Assembly: GCA_003604975.1 (NCBI GenBank)
Contig: QZIR01000062.1
Location: 117,756-181,755, forward strand
Length of the DNA stretch: 64,000 bases
DNA from: Desulforudis sp.
GTDB lineage: Bacteria > Bacillota > Desulfotomaculia > Desulfotomaculales > Desulforudaceae
Direction: 5' to 3'
Made by a program: the position numbers and the translations under genes. The stretch's first letter is position 1. Each line of letters opens with the position of its first letter. This document shows positions 53,773-61,788 of the stretch, piece after piece. The notes beneath the pieces were generated by a model that did not search any database, had not been told where the DNA came from, and worked only from the letters and a program-made list of their open reading frames with translations.

Positions 53773-53931
53773 ATGGCAAAACTGATGAGCGACGCTCTTA
53801 AGTACGAACTGGCGCGGGAGATGGGCGTAGCCCACAAGATCAGAGGCACCGATTACGGTGAACTAACCTCCCGGGAGTGTGGTAGCTTTGTAAAGCTAGC
53901 CATTGCCAGAGCCGAAAAAGCCATGGTCTAA
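53773..53931 (+). CDS. Alpha/beta-type small acid-soluble spore protein
   Basis: 52 residues from the ATG at 53773 (AAGGAGGG upstream); the ATG at 53746 would place that site inside the gene. AKLMSDALKYELAREMGVAHKI and ELTSRECGSFVKLAIARAEKAM match the two conserved DNA-binding helices of alpha/beta SASPs, although shorter than most (60-70). Coats spore DNA in the A-like form. Followed by a strong terminator. Confidence 0.8.
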   Translation: MAKLMSDALKYELAREMGVAHKIRGTDYGELTSRECGSFVKLAIARAEKAMV

Positions 53932-53942
53932 ACTCTCCAGGC

Positions 53943-53970
53943 AGGGGCACTCTCAAAACAGAGTGCCCCT
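53943..53970 (+). terminator. Intrinsic terminator after the SASP gene
   Basis: AGGGGCACTCT pairs with AGAGTGCCCCT around CAAAAC: an 11-bp perfect stem. Confidence 0.85.
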
Positions 53971-53977
53971 AAAAGTT

Positions 53978-54614
53978 GTACGCCCGGCATGGGCAGTGAC
54001 TATAGGGTGAAAGTCCCGAGCGGAGGTTGACCGCACCAACCGCTAGCCTAAGGCAAGGGTGTCTGCGGCGACGCGGAATCTAAAGGAAGCGGCGGTAAAT
54101 CCCGACCGGAGGTATACGAACCACATTTGAGGCTGTTGCATTCGGGCGAGGCTGCAACACAAGTCAAAGCCCTATGCTGTCAAGGGATGCAGCAGTAAAC
54201 TGTGGCAGGTACGTGGGATGAAAGTTGCTGCTCTTATCCGGGAGGTCTGCCAGGTACGCTTGTTGACCTTGAGAAGGGGATGCAAGCAACCCGCGCCGTA
54301 AGGCGTGCCTGAACTGGCAGAAGTCAGCAGAGGCCATAGTACCCTTGATGGGGAAGGGCCGAAGGTCAGGCAAGACTGCGGATGGTGCGTTCGAGGGGGT
54401 TTGTTGAAGCAGTCATCTCTGTTCAGAGACCTGTCCGTAGGAGATAGTGGTGAAGCCATGACGGCCTACTGAAGGGCTGAGAATCCTCCGGCACAATATC
54501 CAGTTCCCTCAGTCGCCGGTTACCCGGTTAAACCTGACCAACCGTCGGATGCGGACCCGCATGTACGGTGGTGTGGGAGGATTGGCTAAGCTAAGCTCCG
54601 TCCCCTATCCCAAT
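53978..54614 (+). mobile_element. Degenerate group II intron without its reverse-transcriptase gene
   Basis: Starts GTACGCCCGGCATGGGC (bacterial group II introns start GUGYG) and continues with domain I landmarks: TAGGGTGAAAGTCCCG, AACCGCTAGCCTAAGGCAAGGG, GAATCTAAAGGAAGC, and ACTGGCAGAAGTCAGCAGAGGCC further on. A trace of the maturase start (KQSSLFRDLS, near 54405) is closed by a stop within 22 codons. The 3' part has a domain V-like hairpin (about 54540-54570) and ends near CCTATCCCAAT. The whole is about 640 bases, the size of ribozyme domains alone. Domain V appears damaged. It inserts right after the SASP terminator. Confidence 0.8.
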
Positions 54615-54637
54615 TAAATAGATGTTGAAAAAATCTA

Positions 54638-54667
54638 TTGACACCCGGGCTCGCCCGATGGTAAATT
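54638..54667 (+). promoter_or_regulatory. Promoter of the T-box / liv operon
   Basis: TTGACA (54638-54643), spacer of 18, TAAATT (54662-54667). The spacer contains a CGGGC-TC-GCCCG palindrome. Confidence 0.6.
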
Positions 54668-54689
54668 TAATTAAATTCTTCTATACGCT

Positions 54690-54981
54690 AAAGGCCATGA
54701 CCGAGGAAAGTAAGTTAACCTTTGCCTTTTACAGGGAGGCAGCGCCGGAGACTGAAAGCGCTCCACGGGACGGTTAACCGAAGTTCCCTCGTAAGCTGTC
54801 GGCTGAAACCTCCAGAGAGGCAAGTAAGCTTGACCGGAGACTTCCACCGTTACCGGGAAGAGAGTATCGAGGCTCTCCAGGGGCTGGCTGTACTCGATAA
54901 ATGAGTGAGCATTATCAATGCTAACTAGGGTGGTACCGCGAAGACCTTTCGTCCCTAACTGGCGAGAGGTCTTTTCTTTTT
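54690..54981 (+). ncRNA. T-box leader controlling the livJHMGF operon
   Basis: Contains the T-box core AGGGTGGTACCGCG (54927-54940), stem I features GAGGAAAGTAAG (54703-54714) and a long stem region. The intrinsic terminator is AAGACCT (54941-54947) with AGGTCTT (54967-54973) and a T tract. Uncharged tRNA binding would favour the antiterminator. In my fold GTTAACC (54714-54720) pairs with GGTTAAC (54772-54778), placing the specifier in the bases right after (ACCGAAG region), but I cannot assign the codon reliably. Controls amino-acid uptake genes. Confidence 0.9.
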
Positions 54982-55112
54982 CGAAAAAGACGATAGCCCG
55001 GGTGTATCTGCCGGCGGAAAGAGGGTGAGGGCGGCCATCACGAGGTTTCTAGAGAAGCAGCGGCGACTGCAGGATCACGACTAAACGATTTTGATTTGAT
55101 GAGAGGAGTATA

Positions 55113-56294
55113 ATGAAGGTGTACAAACGGAGTCTTATTCTGCTCATTTGTCTGTCAATGTTCCTGGTTGTTCTGGCCGGTTGCGGTAAGGCCCCAGAGA
55201 CGGCCGACCAGGGATCGGCTGCGGAGCCCTACAAAATCGGGGCCATTGTGGATATCAGCGGACCGGCCGCCTCGCTGGGTGAACCGGAAAGGGATACTCT
55301 GAAAATGCTGGCCGACGAGTTGAACGCCCGGGGAGGAATTAACGGGCACCCCGTTGACCTGATTATCCTAGATAACAAGTCGGTAGAGACAGAGGCGGTC
55401 CTTGCCGCCAAACGGCTAATTGAACAGGATGTGCTGGCGATTATCGGTTGCAGCGCCAGCGGGACGTCACTGGCAATTGTTGACAGCGCTCAAAAGGCCG
55501 GTGTCCCTTTGATTTCCATGGCAGCCTCGGCGAAAATCGTAGAACCGGTGGCAGAACGTGAATGGGTGTTTAAAACGGCACAAAGTGACATCATCGTGGC
55601 CAACAAGATCGCCAGGTACCTGGCAGAAAACGGAATGAAGAACATCGCCTTCCTTTCCATGAACAATGCCTTCGGAGATTCGGGTCGGGCCAACTTTGAA
55701 CAAGCCGCACCGGCCCACGGAATCAGCATCGTGGCTAAGGAAAAATTTGAAGCTACGGACAAAGATATGACCTCCCAGTTGACGAAGGTTAAAGCGCTTA
55801 AACCGGAGGCCGTTGTCGTTTGGGCAATTCCTCCCTCGGCCTCCATTGTTACTAAAAATTTCAAGGATCTGGGTCTGGACGTTCCCCTGATCCAAACCCA
55901 CGGGATTGGCAACAAGGCCTTCCTGGACCTGGCTGGTGATGCCGCGAACGGGGTGATTGCCCCGATGGGCAAGCTTGTAGTAGCGGAACAACTACCTGAT
56001 AGCGATCCGCAAAAGGCGCTGCTGCTCGAGTACATCGCGGCCTATGAGAAGAACTACGGGGCGCGGCCCAGTACCTTCGGCGGTCACGCGCATGACGCCT
56101 TCAACCTGGTAGTTCATGCAATTGCCGAGGCGGGGGCAGACCGGGCCAAAATCAGGGAAGCTCTGGAGCAGACAACCGGTCTGATCGGTATCAGCGGTGT
56201 GTTCAACCTTTCGCCGGATGATCACAACGGCCTTGGCGAGGATTCAATGGCCCTGCTAGAAATCAAAGACGGTAAGTGGCAACTCTTGGAGTAG
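55113..56294 (+). CDS. livJ: Branched-chain-type amino acid ABC transporter substrate-binding lipoprotein
   Basis: 393 residues. Lipoprotein signal, Cys24 in VLAGC. Type I periplasmic-binding fold: YKIGAIVDISGPAASLGEPERDTLKMLADELNARGGINGHPVDLIILDN, CSASGTSLAIVDSAQKAGVPLISM, and FGDSGRANFEQAA. LivJ/urea-type specificity cannot be set by eye. First gene of the T-box-controlled operon; ATG after GAGAGGAG. Confidence 0.92.
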   Translation: MKVYKRSLILLICLSMFLVVLAGCGKAPETADQGSAAEPYKIGAIVDISGPAASLGEPERDTLKMLADELNARGGINGHPVDLIILDNKSVETEAVLAAKRLIEQDVLAIIGCSASGTSLAIVDSAQKAGVPLISMAASAKIVEPVAEREWVFKTAQSDIIVANKIARYLAENGMKNIAFLSMNNAFGDSGRANFEQAAPAHGISIVAKEKFEATDKDMTSQLTKVKALKPEAVVVWAIPPSASIVTKNFKDLGLDVPLIQTHGIGNKAFLDLAGDAANGVIAPMGKLVVAEQLPDSDPQKALLLEYIAAYEKNYGARPSTFGGHAHDAFNLVVHAIAEAGADRAKIREALEQTTGLIGISGVFNLSPDDHNGLGEDSMALLEIKDGKWQLLE

Positions 56295-56315
56295 CGATAA
56301 GGGGGCAACAGCTAG

Positions 56316-57248
56316 TTGGGTGCGGAAGGCCAGTACATTCAGTACCTGATCTCCGGGATCACGTTGGGGAGCATCTACGCCCTGATTGCTCTGGCCCTGG
56401 TGGTCACGTTTAATATCACCGGCATCTTCAACTTGGCGATTGGCGAGTTCGTTACCATCGGCGCTCTCTCAGCGGTGACCCTCCGGGCGGCCGGTTGCCC
56501 GGATGTACCCGCATTTGTCCTGGCCGTATTGATCGCCGGGGTAATTGCCGCGACCATGGAGCGGACTACGATCTATCCTGCCCGGAAAGCCTCGGTTCTG
56601 ACCGTGATCATTATTACCATCGGCGTAGCCATTGCGTTGAGGGGTGCGGCCCTGCTCATCTGGGGGACGCACCCCTATCCCTTACCCTCCTTTGTGGATA
56701 TTCCCCCATTAGCCCTTTGGGGTGCCGTGATTATTCCGCAGAGTCTTTTTGTGCTCGCTCTGGCCGTGGTTGCGGTGGCGCTGCTTTTTGCTTTCTTCGA
56801 CCTTACATACGTAGGCAAGGCCGTGCGAGCGGCGATGATCAACCGTAATGCGGCGCGCCTGGTGGGAATCAACCCGGCCAGGCTGTCGCTACTGGCCTTT
56901 GTGTTCACAGGGATGCTGGCCGCCCTGGCGGGTATCTTTGTAGCTCCGATTACAACGGCAACCTATGATATGGGGTTCATGCTTGGCCTAAAAGGCTTCG
57001 TAGCTGCAATCCTGGGAGGGGTCACCAACGTCAAGGGGGCCATTATCGGCGGGTTACTGCTCGGGATTATTGAGGCCTTCGCGATCGGTACGCTGTCTTC
57101 GGGTATGAAGGACGGTATCGCCATGGTGGTGATGATCATTGTGCTCCTCATTTGCCCAACCGGGATTATGGGTCTGGGCGTCAGCAACAAGAGAACAGGG
57201 AGTTGGATAGCGTGGCTGCGGCAAAGCGTTGGTATTGGATCTCGTTAG
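56316..57248 (+). CDS. livH: Branched-chain amino acid ABC transporter permease LivH
   Basis: 310 residues, TTG start 21 bases after livJ with AAGGGGG before it. About eight membrane helices; N-terminal QYLISGITLGSIYALIALALVVTFNITGIFNLAIGEFV and FDLTYVGKAVRAAMINRNAARLVGIN (coupling loop) are typical LivH. Overlaps livM by 37 bases. Confidence 0.95.
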   Translation: MGAEGQYIQYLISGITLGSIYALIALALVVTFNITGIFNLAIGEFVTIGALSAVTLRAAGCPDVPAFVLAVLIAGVIAATMERTTIYPARKASVLTVIIITIGVAIALRGAALLIWGTHPYPLPSFVDIPPLALWGAVIIPQSLFVLALAVVAVALLFAFFDLTYVGKAVRAAMINRNAARLVGINPARLSLLAFVFTGMLAALAGIFVAPITTATYDMGFMLGLKGFVAAILGGVTNVKGAIIGGLLLGIIEAFAIGTLSSGMKDGIAMVVMIIVLLICPTGIMGLGVSNKRTGSWIAWLRQSVGIGSR

Positions 57249-58201
57249 TCCTGGTGGTTCTGTGCGTGCCGCTGTTTGTAAAAAGCAGCTACGTGCTGAG
57301 CATTCTGATCGTCATCGGGTTGTACGCGATAATTGTCCAGGGACTCGGCCTGTTGATGGGATATGCCGGGCAGGTCTCTTTCGGGCAGGCCGCTTTCTAC
57401 GGGCTTGGCGCATATACGGCCGCCATTCTGGCTACCCGATGTGATTGGCCACCTCTTCTATGCGTGCTGGTAGCTCCTTTCCTGCCCGCCTTGGTCGCGC
57501 TGATCATTGGACGTCCCATCCTGCGACTGCGGGAACATTATCTGGTGCTGGCCACCCTTGGCTTTGGGATACTGGCTTTTGCCGTTTTCAACGAGCTTAT
57601 CGGGCTGACGGGCGGTCCTTCCGGGCTGACTGGAATTCCGTATCTGAGTGTCGGGCCACTGGTACTGGATACGGATCGGGCCTATTACTATGTGGTGTGG
57701 GGCTTCCTCGGACTGGTCATCCTGGGAATGGCCAATCTCACCGCCTCACCGATCGGTCGGGCCTTCAAGGCCATTCACGCCAGTGAACAGGCGGCGGAGT
57801 CGGCTGGTATCAATACGGCATTACTAAAACTCCAGGCCTTCGTGCTCAGTGCCTTTCTCGCTGGTCTGGCCGGAAGCCTGTACGCTTTTTGGGTGACCTT
57901 TGTCGGCCCCTCGCCGTTCGGTTTTACAGCTTCCATAGAATTTGTACTGATGGCCGTGGTTGGGGGGCTCGGCACCCTTTGGGGACCGGTCCTCGGAGCG
58001 GCGATAATTGTGGGCCTCACGGAGTTTTTACGCTGGGGCGTCCCGGTGGTTATGCCCAAGGCCGGCGGCGAATTCGAGATCGTGTTCTTTGGTATTGTCT
58101 TTGTCCTGATAATGCTCCTGCGGCCGCAGGGAATTCTGGCGCCGGGTAGATCCAGGAGAGTAGCCCGCGCTGTGGTGAGGGAAGAAAAATGCTCCGGGTA
58201 A
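57212..58201 (+). CDS. livM: Branched-chain amino acid ABC transporter permease LivM
   Basis: 329 residues from the GTG at 57212 (GGGAG nine bases before); an earlier ATG at 57152 lies deep inside livH. LivM core: GYAGQVSFGQAAFYGLGAYTAAIL, FNELIGLTGGPSGLTGIP, GRAFKAIHASEQAAESAGI, and VGGLGTLWGPVLGAA. Pairs with LivH. Overlaps livG by 13 bases. Confidence 0.94.
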   Translation: MAAAKRWYWISLVLVVLCVPLFVKSSYVLSILIVIGLYAIIVQGLGLLMGYAGQVSFGQAAFYGLGAYTAAILATRCDWPPLLCVLVAPFLPALVALIIGRPILRLREHYLVLATLGFGILAFAVFNELIGLTGGPSGLTGIPYLSVGPLVLDTDRAYYYVVWGFLGLVILGMANLTASPIGRAFKAIHASEQAAESAGINTALLKLQAFVLSAFLAGLAGSLYAFWVTFVGPSPFGFTASIEFVLMAVVGGLGTLWGPVLGAAIIVGLTEFLRWGVPVVMPKAGGEFEIVFFGIVFVLIMLLRPQGILAPGRSRRVARAVVREEKCSG

Positions 58202-58956
58202 GCGGGCTCACTAAACAGTTTGGCGGACTTCTGGCGGTTTACGGAGTGGACTTCGCTGCGGAACCAGGGCAGATCCTGGCTCTGATTGGCCCAAATGGAG
58301 CCGGGAAAACAACGGTCTTTAACTTGATTACCGGAGTCCTGCAGGCCGACCAGGGACAGGTCTTCCTTGGTGACAAACGGATCGACGGGTTAAGACCGTT
58401 CCAAATTGCGGCCCACGGGGTTAGCCGCACCTTTCAGAATCTAGAGCTGTTCACGACTCTTACGGTTGCCGAAAACGTTATGGTCGGTGCATGGGTGCGG
58501 AGCCGGACCCGCTTTACACGGTGCCTCTTCCGGCGGCCAGGCCAGATGAAGAAGGATCGGGAGCTTTACGACAAGGCTTTGGCCCTGCTTCGACAGTTGG
58601 GTCTGGACGGCATGGCTGATCTGCCCGCGAGCAGTCTCCCCTTCGGACAGCAACGCCTTCTGGAGATCGCCCGGGCTCTGGCCGGCGAACCGCAGGTCCT
58701 TCTTCTTGATGAACCGGCAGCCGGGCTAAACAACACGGAGTCCCGTGAACTGGCCAGCTATTTGCGATCGTTGGCCGATGGGGGGCAAACCCTGATTCTT
58801 GTTGAGCACGATATGGAAACGGTAATGGGTGTGGCCGACCAGGTCGTGGTATTGAACTTTGGTACGGTTATCGCCCGTGGGACGCCTTCGGAAGTACAGG
58901 AAAACCCCGAGGTAATTACCGCTTACCTGGGGAAGGAGGATGATGAGGTGTGCTGA
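58189..58956 (+). CDS. livG: Branched-chain amino acid ABC transporter ATPase LivG
   Basis: 255 residues. Walker A GPNGAGKTT, signature LPFGQQRLLEIARALAGEP (LSYGQQ-type variant of this subfamily), Walker B VLLLDEPAAGLNNTES, switch VEHDMETVMGV. Overlaps livF. Confidence 0.95.
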   Translation: MLRVSGLTKQFGGLLAVYGVDFAAEPGQILALIGPNGAGKTTVFNLITGVLQADQGQVFLGDKRIDGLRPFQIAAHGVSRTFQNLELFTTLTVAENVMVGAWVRSRTRFTRCLFRRPGQMKKDRELYDKALALLRQLGLDGMADLPASSLPFGQQRLLEIARALAGEPQVLLLDEPAAGLNNTESRELASYLRSLADGGQTLILVEHDMETVMGVADQVVVLNFGTVIARGTPSEVQENPEVITAYLGKEDDEVC

Positions 58957-59672
58957 ACGTCCGAAATCTTTCGGTACGCCGCGGCCATATCCAGGCGTTG
59001 GTCGGTGTTTCCTTCGACGTTAACGACGGAGAGGTCGTAGTCATTCTTGGCGCTAACGGGGCGGGTAAGAGTACCCTGCTCGGATGCCTCGCCGGTCTCT
59101 ATCCTCCGGTGGGCGGGGAAATCCGTTTCAATGGAGACGAGCTGGGCAGATTGGCTCCGGAAAGGATCGTGCGTAAGGGTATTAGTCTGGTTCCTGAGAA
59201 TAGGGAGTTGTTCCCGGCGCTGAGTGTGCGGGACAACCTCATGCTTGGGGCGTTTCACCGGTACCGGCGCGAAAAGGCTGGTCTAGCGGATGATTTGTCC
59301 AGAGTCTTGGAGTTGTTCCCGGCGTTGTCTGTAAAACTAAGCCGACCGGCCCATACGCTTAGCGGCGGGTTGCAGCAGATGGTGGCTATCGGTCGGGCGC
59401 TGATGGCCAGTCCACGGCTGTTGCTCATGGACGAGCCATCAATCGGACTTGCCCCCCTAGTGGTTCGGGAAATAATGCAGACGGTAAGGAAACTAAAAGA
59501 GCAGGGCCACACGATCATCCTGGTCGAACAGAACGCAAGGGCTGCTCTACGCGTGGGAGACCGGGTGCTGATAATGGAACAGGGGAGAGTCTCGTTCAGC
59601 GGTACCCCGGCGGAGGTGGCCGGAAGTGGCAGTCTCCAAACCGCTTACCTGGGCCGTCAGGCCAAAAAGTAG
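58950..59672 (+). CDS. livF: Branched-chain amino acid ABC transporter ATPase LivF
   Basis: 240 residues, GTG start inside the end of livG with AAGGAGG upstream. Walker A GANGAGKST, signature LSGGLQQMVAIGRALMASP, Walker B LLLMDEPSIGLAP, then VEQNARAALRV typical of LivF. Last gene of the operon; no strong terminator seen before the convergent gene. Confidence 0.95.
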   Translation: MLNVRNLSVRRGHIQALVGVSFDVNDGEVVVILGANGAGKSTLLGCLAGLYPPVGGEIRFNGDELGRLAPERIVRKGISLVPENRELFPALSVRDNLMLGAFHRYRREKAGLADDLSRVLELFPALSVKLSRPAHTLSGGLQQMVAIGRALMASPRLLLMDEPSIGLAPLVVREIMQTVRKLKEQGHTIILVEQNARAALRVGDRVLIMEQGRVSFSGTPAEVAGSGSLQTAYLGRQAKK

Positions 59673-59790
59673 GCCCCGAAGGTTCACTCCAGAGTCCCAA
59701 TCAGAATTAGAGTGTCAAGACGCGGCCTAAGAGTCACGTTTTTTTCGTGGGTTTCGCCCATAGTACCTTCAGCTGGAAGAAATCAGTACG

Positions 59791-60945
59791 TCAGCGGTGG
59801 TCAACCGGCAGACTGCGGGGTGGTCGGGGCCCGTAGAACTGGTAGTAGTGGCACTCGATACGGCCGTTATACAGTTTGCGTTTCTTGTCCGCCCGACGGC
59901 CAAATAAGCCTTCAAAGTTACGATTAGAGGTTAGTACGTAGAAGGACCAGGTGTCCATTCGCCGGAAAACTTCGCCCATCTCCCGGTAAAGCTTTTCCAC
60001 GGCCCGCACCTCACCCAGCCGTTCACCGTAAGGTGGGTTGCAGATGATGCAGCCATGCTTGAAGCGTGAGCCCAGGTCAGAGAGCGGGCGCCGGTAGAAG
60101 GTAACCTGGACGTCCACGCCGGCCTGTTCTGCGTGATCGCGGGCGAGGCTGAGTACGTCGCCATCGATGTCGGATCCGGCAATGTTCAGCTTACGGTCTT
60201 GAGCGATGAGGCGGCGGGCGTCGACCCGGGCCTCCTTCCAGAGAGAGGCCGGAACCACCGGCCACTGCTCGGCAGCGAATTCACGTCCCAGGCCGGGAGC
60301 AATGTTTAACCCGATCAGCGCGGCCTCGATAGGGATGGTGCCTGAGCCGCACAGGGGATCGATGAACGGCCGGTCCGGTCGCCAGTAGCTGAGTAATACC
60401 AGGGACGCGGCCAGGGTTTCCTTTAGGGGGGCGGTACTGCCCAGTTTGCGGTAGCCGCGCTTGTGCAGTCCGGCGCCGCTGGTGTCTATGGTCAGGGTGG
60501 CTTCGTCTTTAAAAAGCGCCACTTCGATGGTATAACGGGGCCCGGTTTCGGAAAACCACTCGCGGCGGTAACGCTGTTTCAACTTCTCGACCACAGCCTT
60601 CTTGACAATGGCCTGGCAGTCCGGCACACTGAACAGCCCGGACTTAACAGACTTGCCCTGTACCGGGAATTCGGCTTCCGCCGGAATCCATTCGTCCCAG
60701 GGCAGGGTCTTGGTCTGCTCGAAGAGCTCATCAAAGGTCAGGGCTTTGAAGGAGCCCATCTTGACCAACACCCGGTCGGCCGTGCGCAGCCACAGGTTCG
60801 AGCGACAGATGGCGGGGAGATCGGCCTTAAACGTGACCTTGCCGTTCTCCACGGTCACCTCCTCGTAACCAAGCTGCTTTACCTCTCGCGCAACCACCGC
60901 TTCCAGCCCGAAGGGTGCAGTGGCGATCAGTTCGATACGGTTCAT
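59791..60945 (-). CDS. THUMP-domain class I SAM-dependent RNA methyltransferase (YpsC/RlmL N-half-like)
   Basis: 384 residues from the ATG at 60945 (GGAG five bases before); a longer frame to 61020 adds residues without homology. N-terminal ferredoxin-like and THUMP domain (about 1-165), then Rossmann methyltransferase with DPLCGSGTIPIEAALIG (SAM site) and CNPPYGERLG (catalytic NPPY). Likely modifies guanine N2 in 23S rRNA. Monocistronic, convergent to liv. Confidence 0.92.
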   Translation of the reverse strand: MNRIELIATAPFGLEAVVAREVKQLGYEEVTVENGKVTFKADLPAICRSNLWLRTADRVLVKMGSFKALTFDELFEQTKTLPWDEWIPAEAEFPVQGKSVKSGLFSVPDCQAIVKKAVVEKLKQRYRREWFSETGPRYTIEVALFKDEATLTIDTSGAGLHKRGYRKLGSTAPLKETLAASLVLLSYWRPDRPFIDPLCGSGTIPIEAALIGLNIAPGLGREFAAEQWPVVPASLWKEARVDARRLIAQDRKLNIAGSDIDGDVLSLARDHAEQAGVDVQVTFYRRPLSDLGSRFKHGCIICNPPYGERLGEVRAVEKLYREMGEVFRRMDTWSFYVLTSNRNFEGLFGRRADKKRKLYNGRIECHYYQFYGPRPPRSLPVDHR

Positions 60946-61248
60946 GCATACTCCAATCTTTAGTGCGGTTGCTTGTATTTTCCCCGTCCGATTGTATCTT
61001 AGTCTGCGCCGTTCCGGCAAGCAAAATCGCGTGCCAACCTCATCTCCCCTTTAAAGGCAATACGAATACCGGACGTAGAAAGTTACTCTTTAGTTATCCA
61101 TTACGCCTAGTTATGGGATCCAGGGCTGATTTCCTGCCGGGGGCCGGTTCCAGGGATAGCCGAAAAAACTATATCGTTTCAGCGTAACTTTATCCCTTGC
61201 CCGTTTGTTATTATGGTAGTAGCTGATCATCCTTGAGGGGGTACGGCA

Positions 61249-61788
61249 TTGGGGTACTCCGTAGCTGAAGACCGACCCGAACTTGTGGGGAAGGCCAAAC
61301 AAAACATGGACGCCTTCCTGGAGCTTTACGACCGGAACGTGACCGGTCTTTACCGCTATGCCTTCTACCGAACCGGCAACCGGGACGAGGCGGAAGACAT
61401 CGTCTCACAGACCTTTCTGCAGGCACGGGAGCATCTGCACCGGTATGAACAACGGGGAATCCCGTTCAGCCACTGGCTCTACCGGATCGCCTCCAACCTG
61501 ATTTCTCGGAGTCAGCGCCGCAGGCAGCGGGAAATTCCATTAGCGGCGGAGACCCTCGAAGTAGCGGCGGCGGGTGAAGATCCGGGTAGCGTTACGGAGA
61601 GGATTGACCTGGGAGTACTGGTACGAACATTACCGGAACGGCAGCAGCAGGCCTTGACCCTGCGTTACATTCAGGACTTGAGCCTGAGAGACGTGGCGCA
61701 AATCATGGATCTCTCGGAAGGCGCCGTGAAACAGCTTGCCTTCCGGGCGCTTCGTACCCTGCGCGAAAGGATGGGTGAACGTGAGTAG
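61249..61788 (+). CDS. ECF-type RNA polymerase sigma factor
   Basis: 179 residues, TTG start with GAGGGGG 10 bases before. Region 2 (FLELYDRNVTGLYRYAFYRTGNRDEAEDIVSQTFLQA) and region 4 (LPERQQQALTLRYIQDLSLRDVAQIMDLSEGAVKQLAFRALRTLRERM). The stop overlaps the start of a membrane-anchored partner, the usual sigma/anti-sigma layout. Target genes unknown. Confidence 0.92.
   Translation: MGYSVAEDRPELVGKAKQNMDAFLELYDRNVTGLYRYAFYRTGNRDEAEDIVSQTFLQAREHLHRYEQRGIPFSHWLYRIASNLISRSQRRRQREIPLAAETLEVAAAGEDPGSVTERIDLGVLVRTLPERQQQALTLRYIQDLSLRDVAQIMDLSEGAVKQLAFRALRTLRERMGERE

Noticed and set aside
54172..54459. Minus-strand frames of 69 and 95 codons
   Set aside because: They are antisense to structured group II intron RNA and have no start signals.
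54722..54904. 60-codon plus-strand frame
   Set aside because: It lies wholly inside the T-box leader RNA and its sequence is explained by conserved RNA structure.
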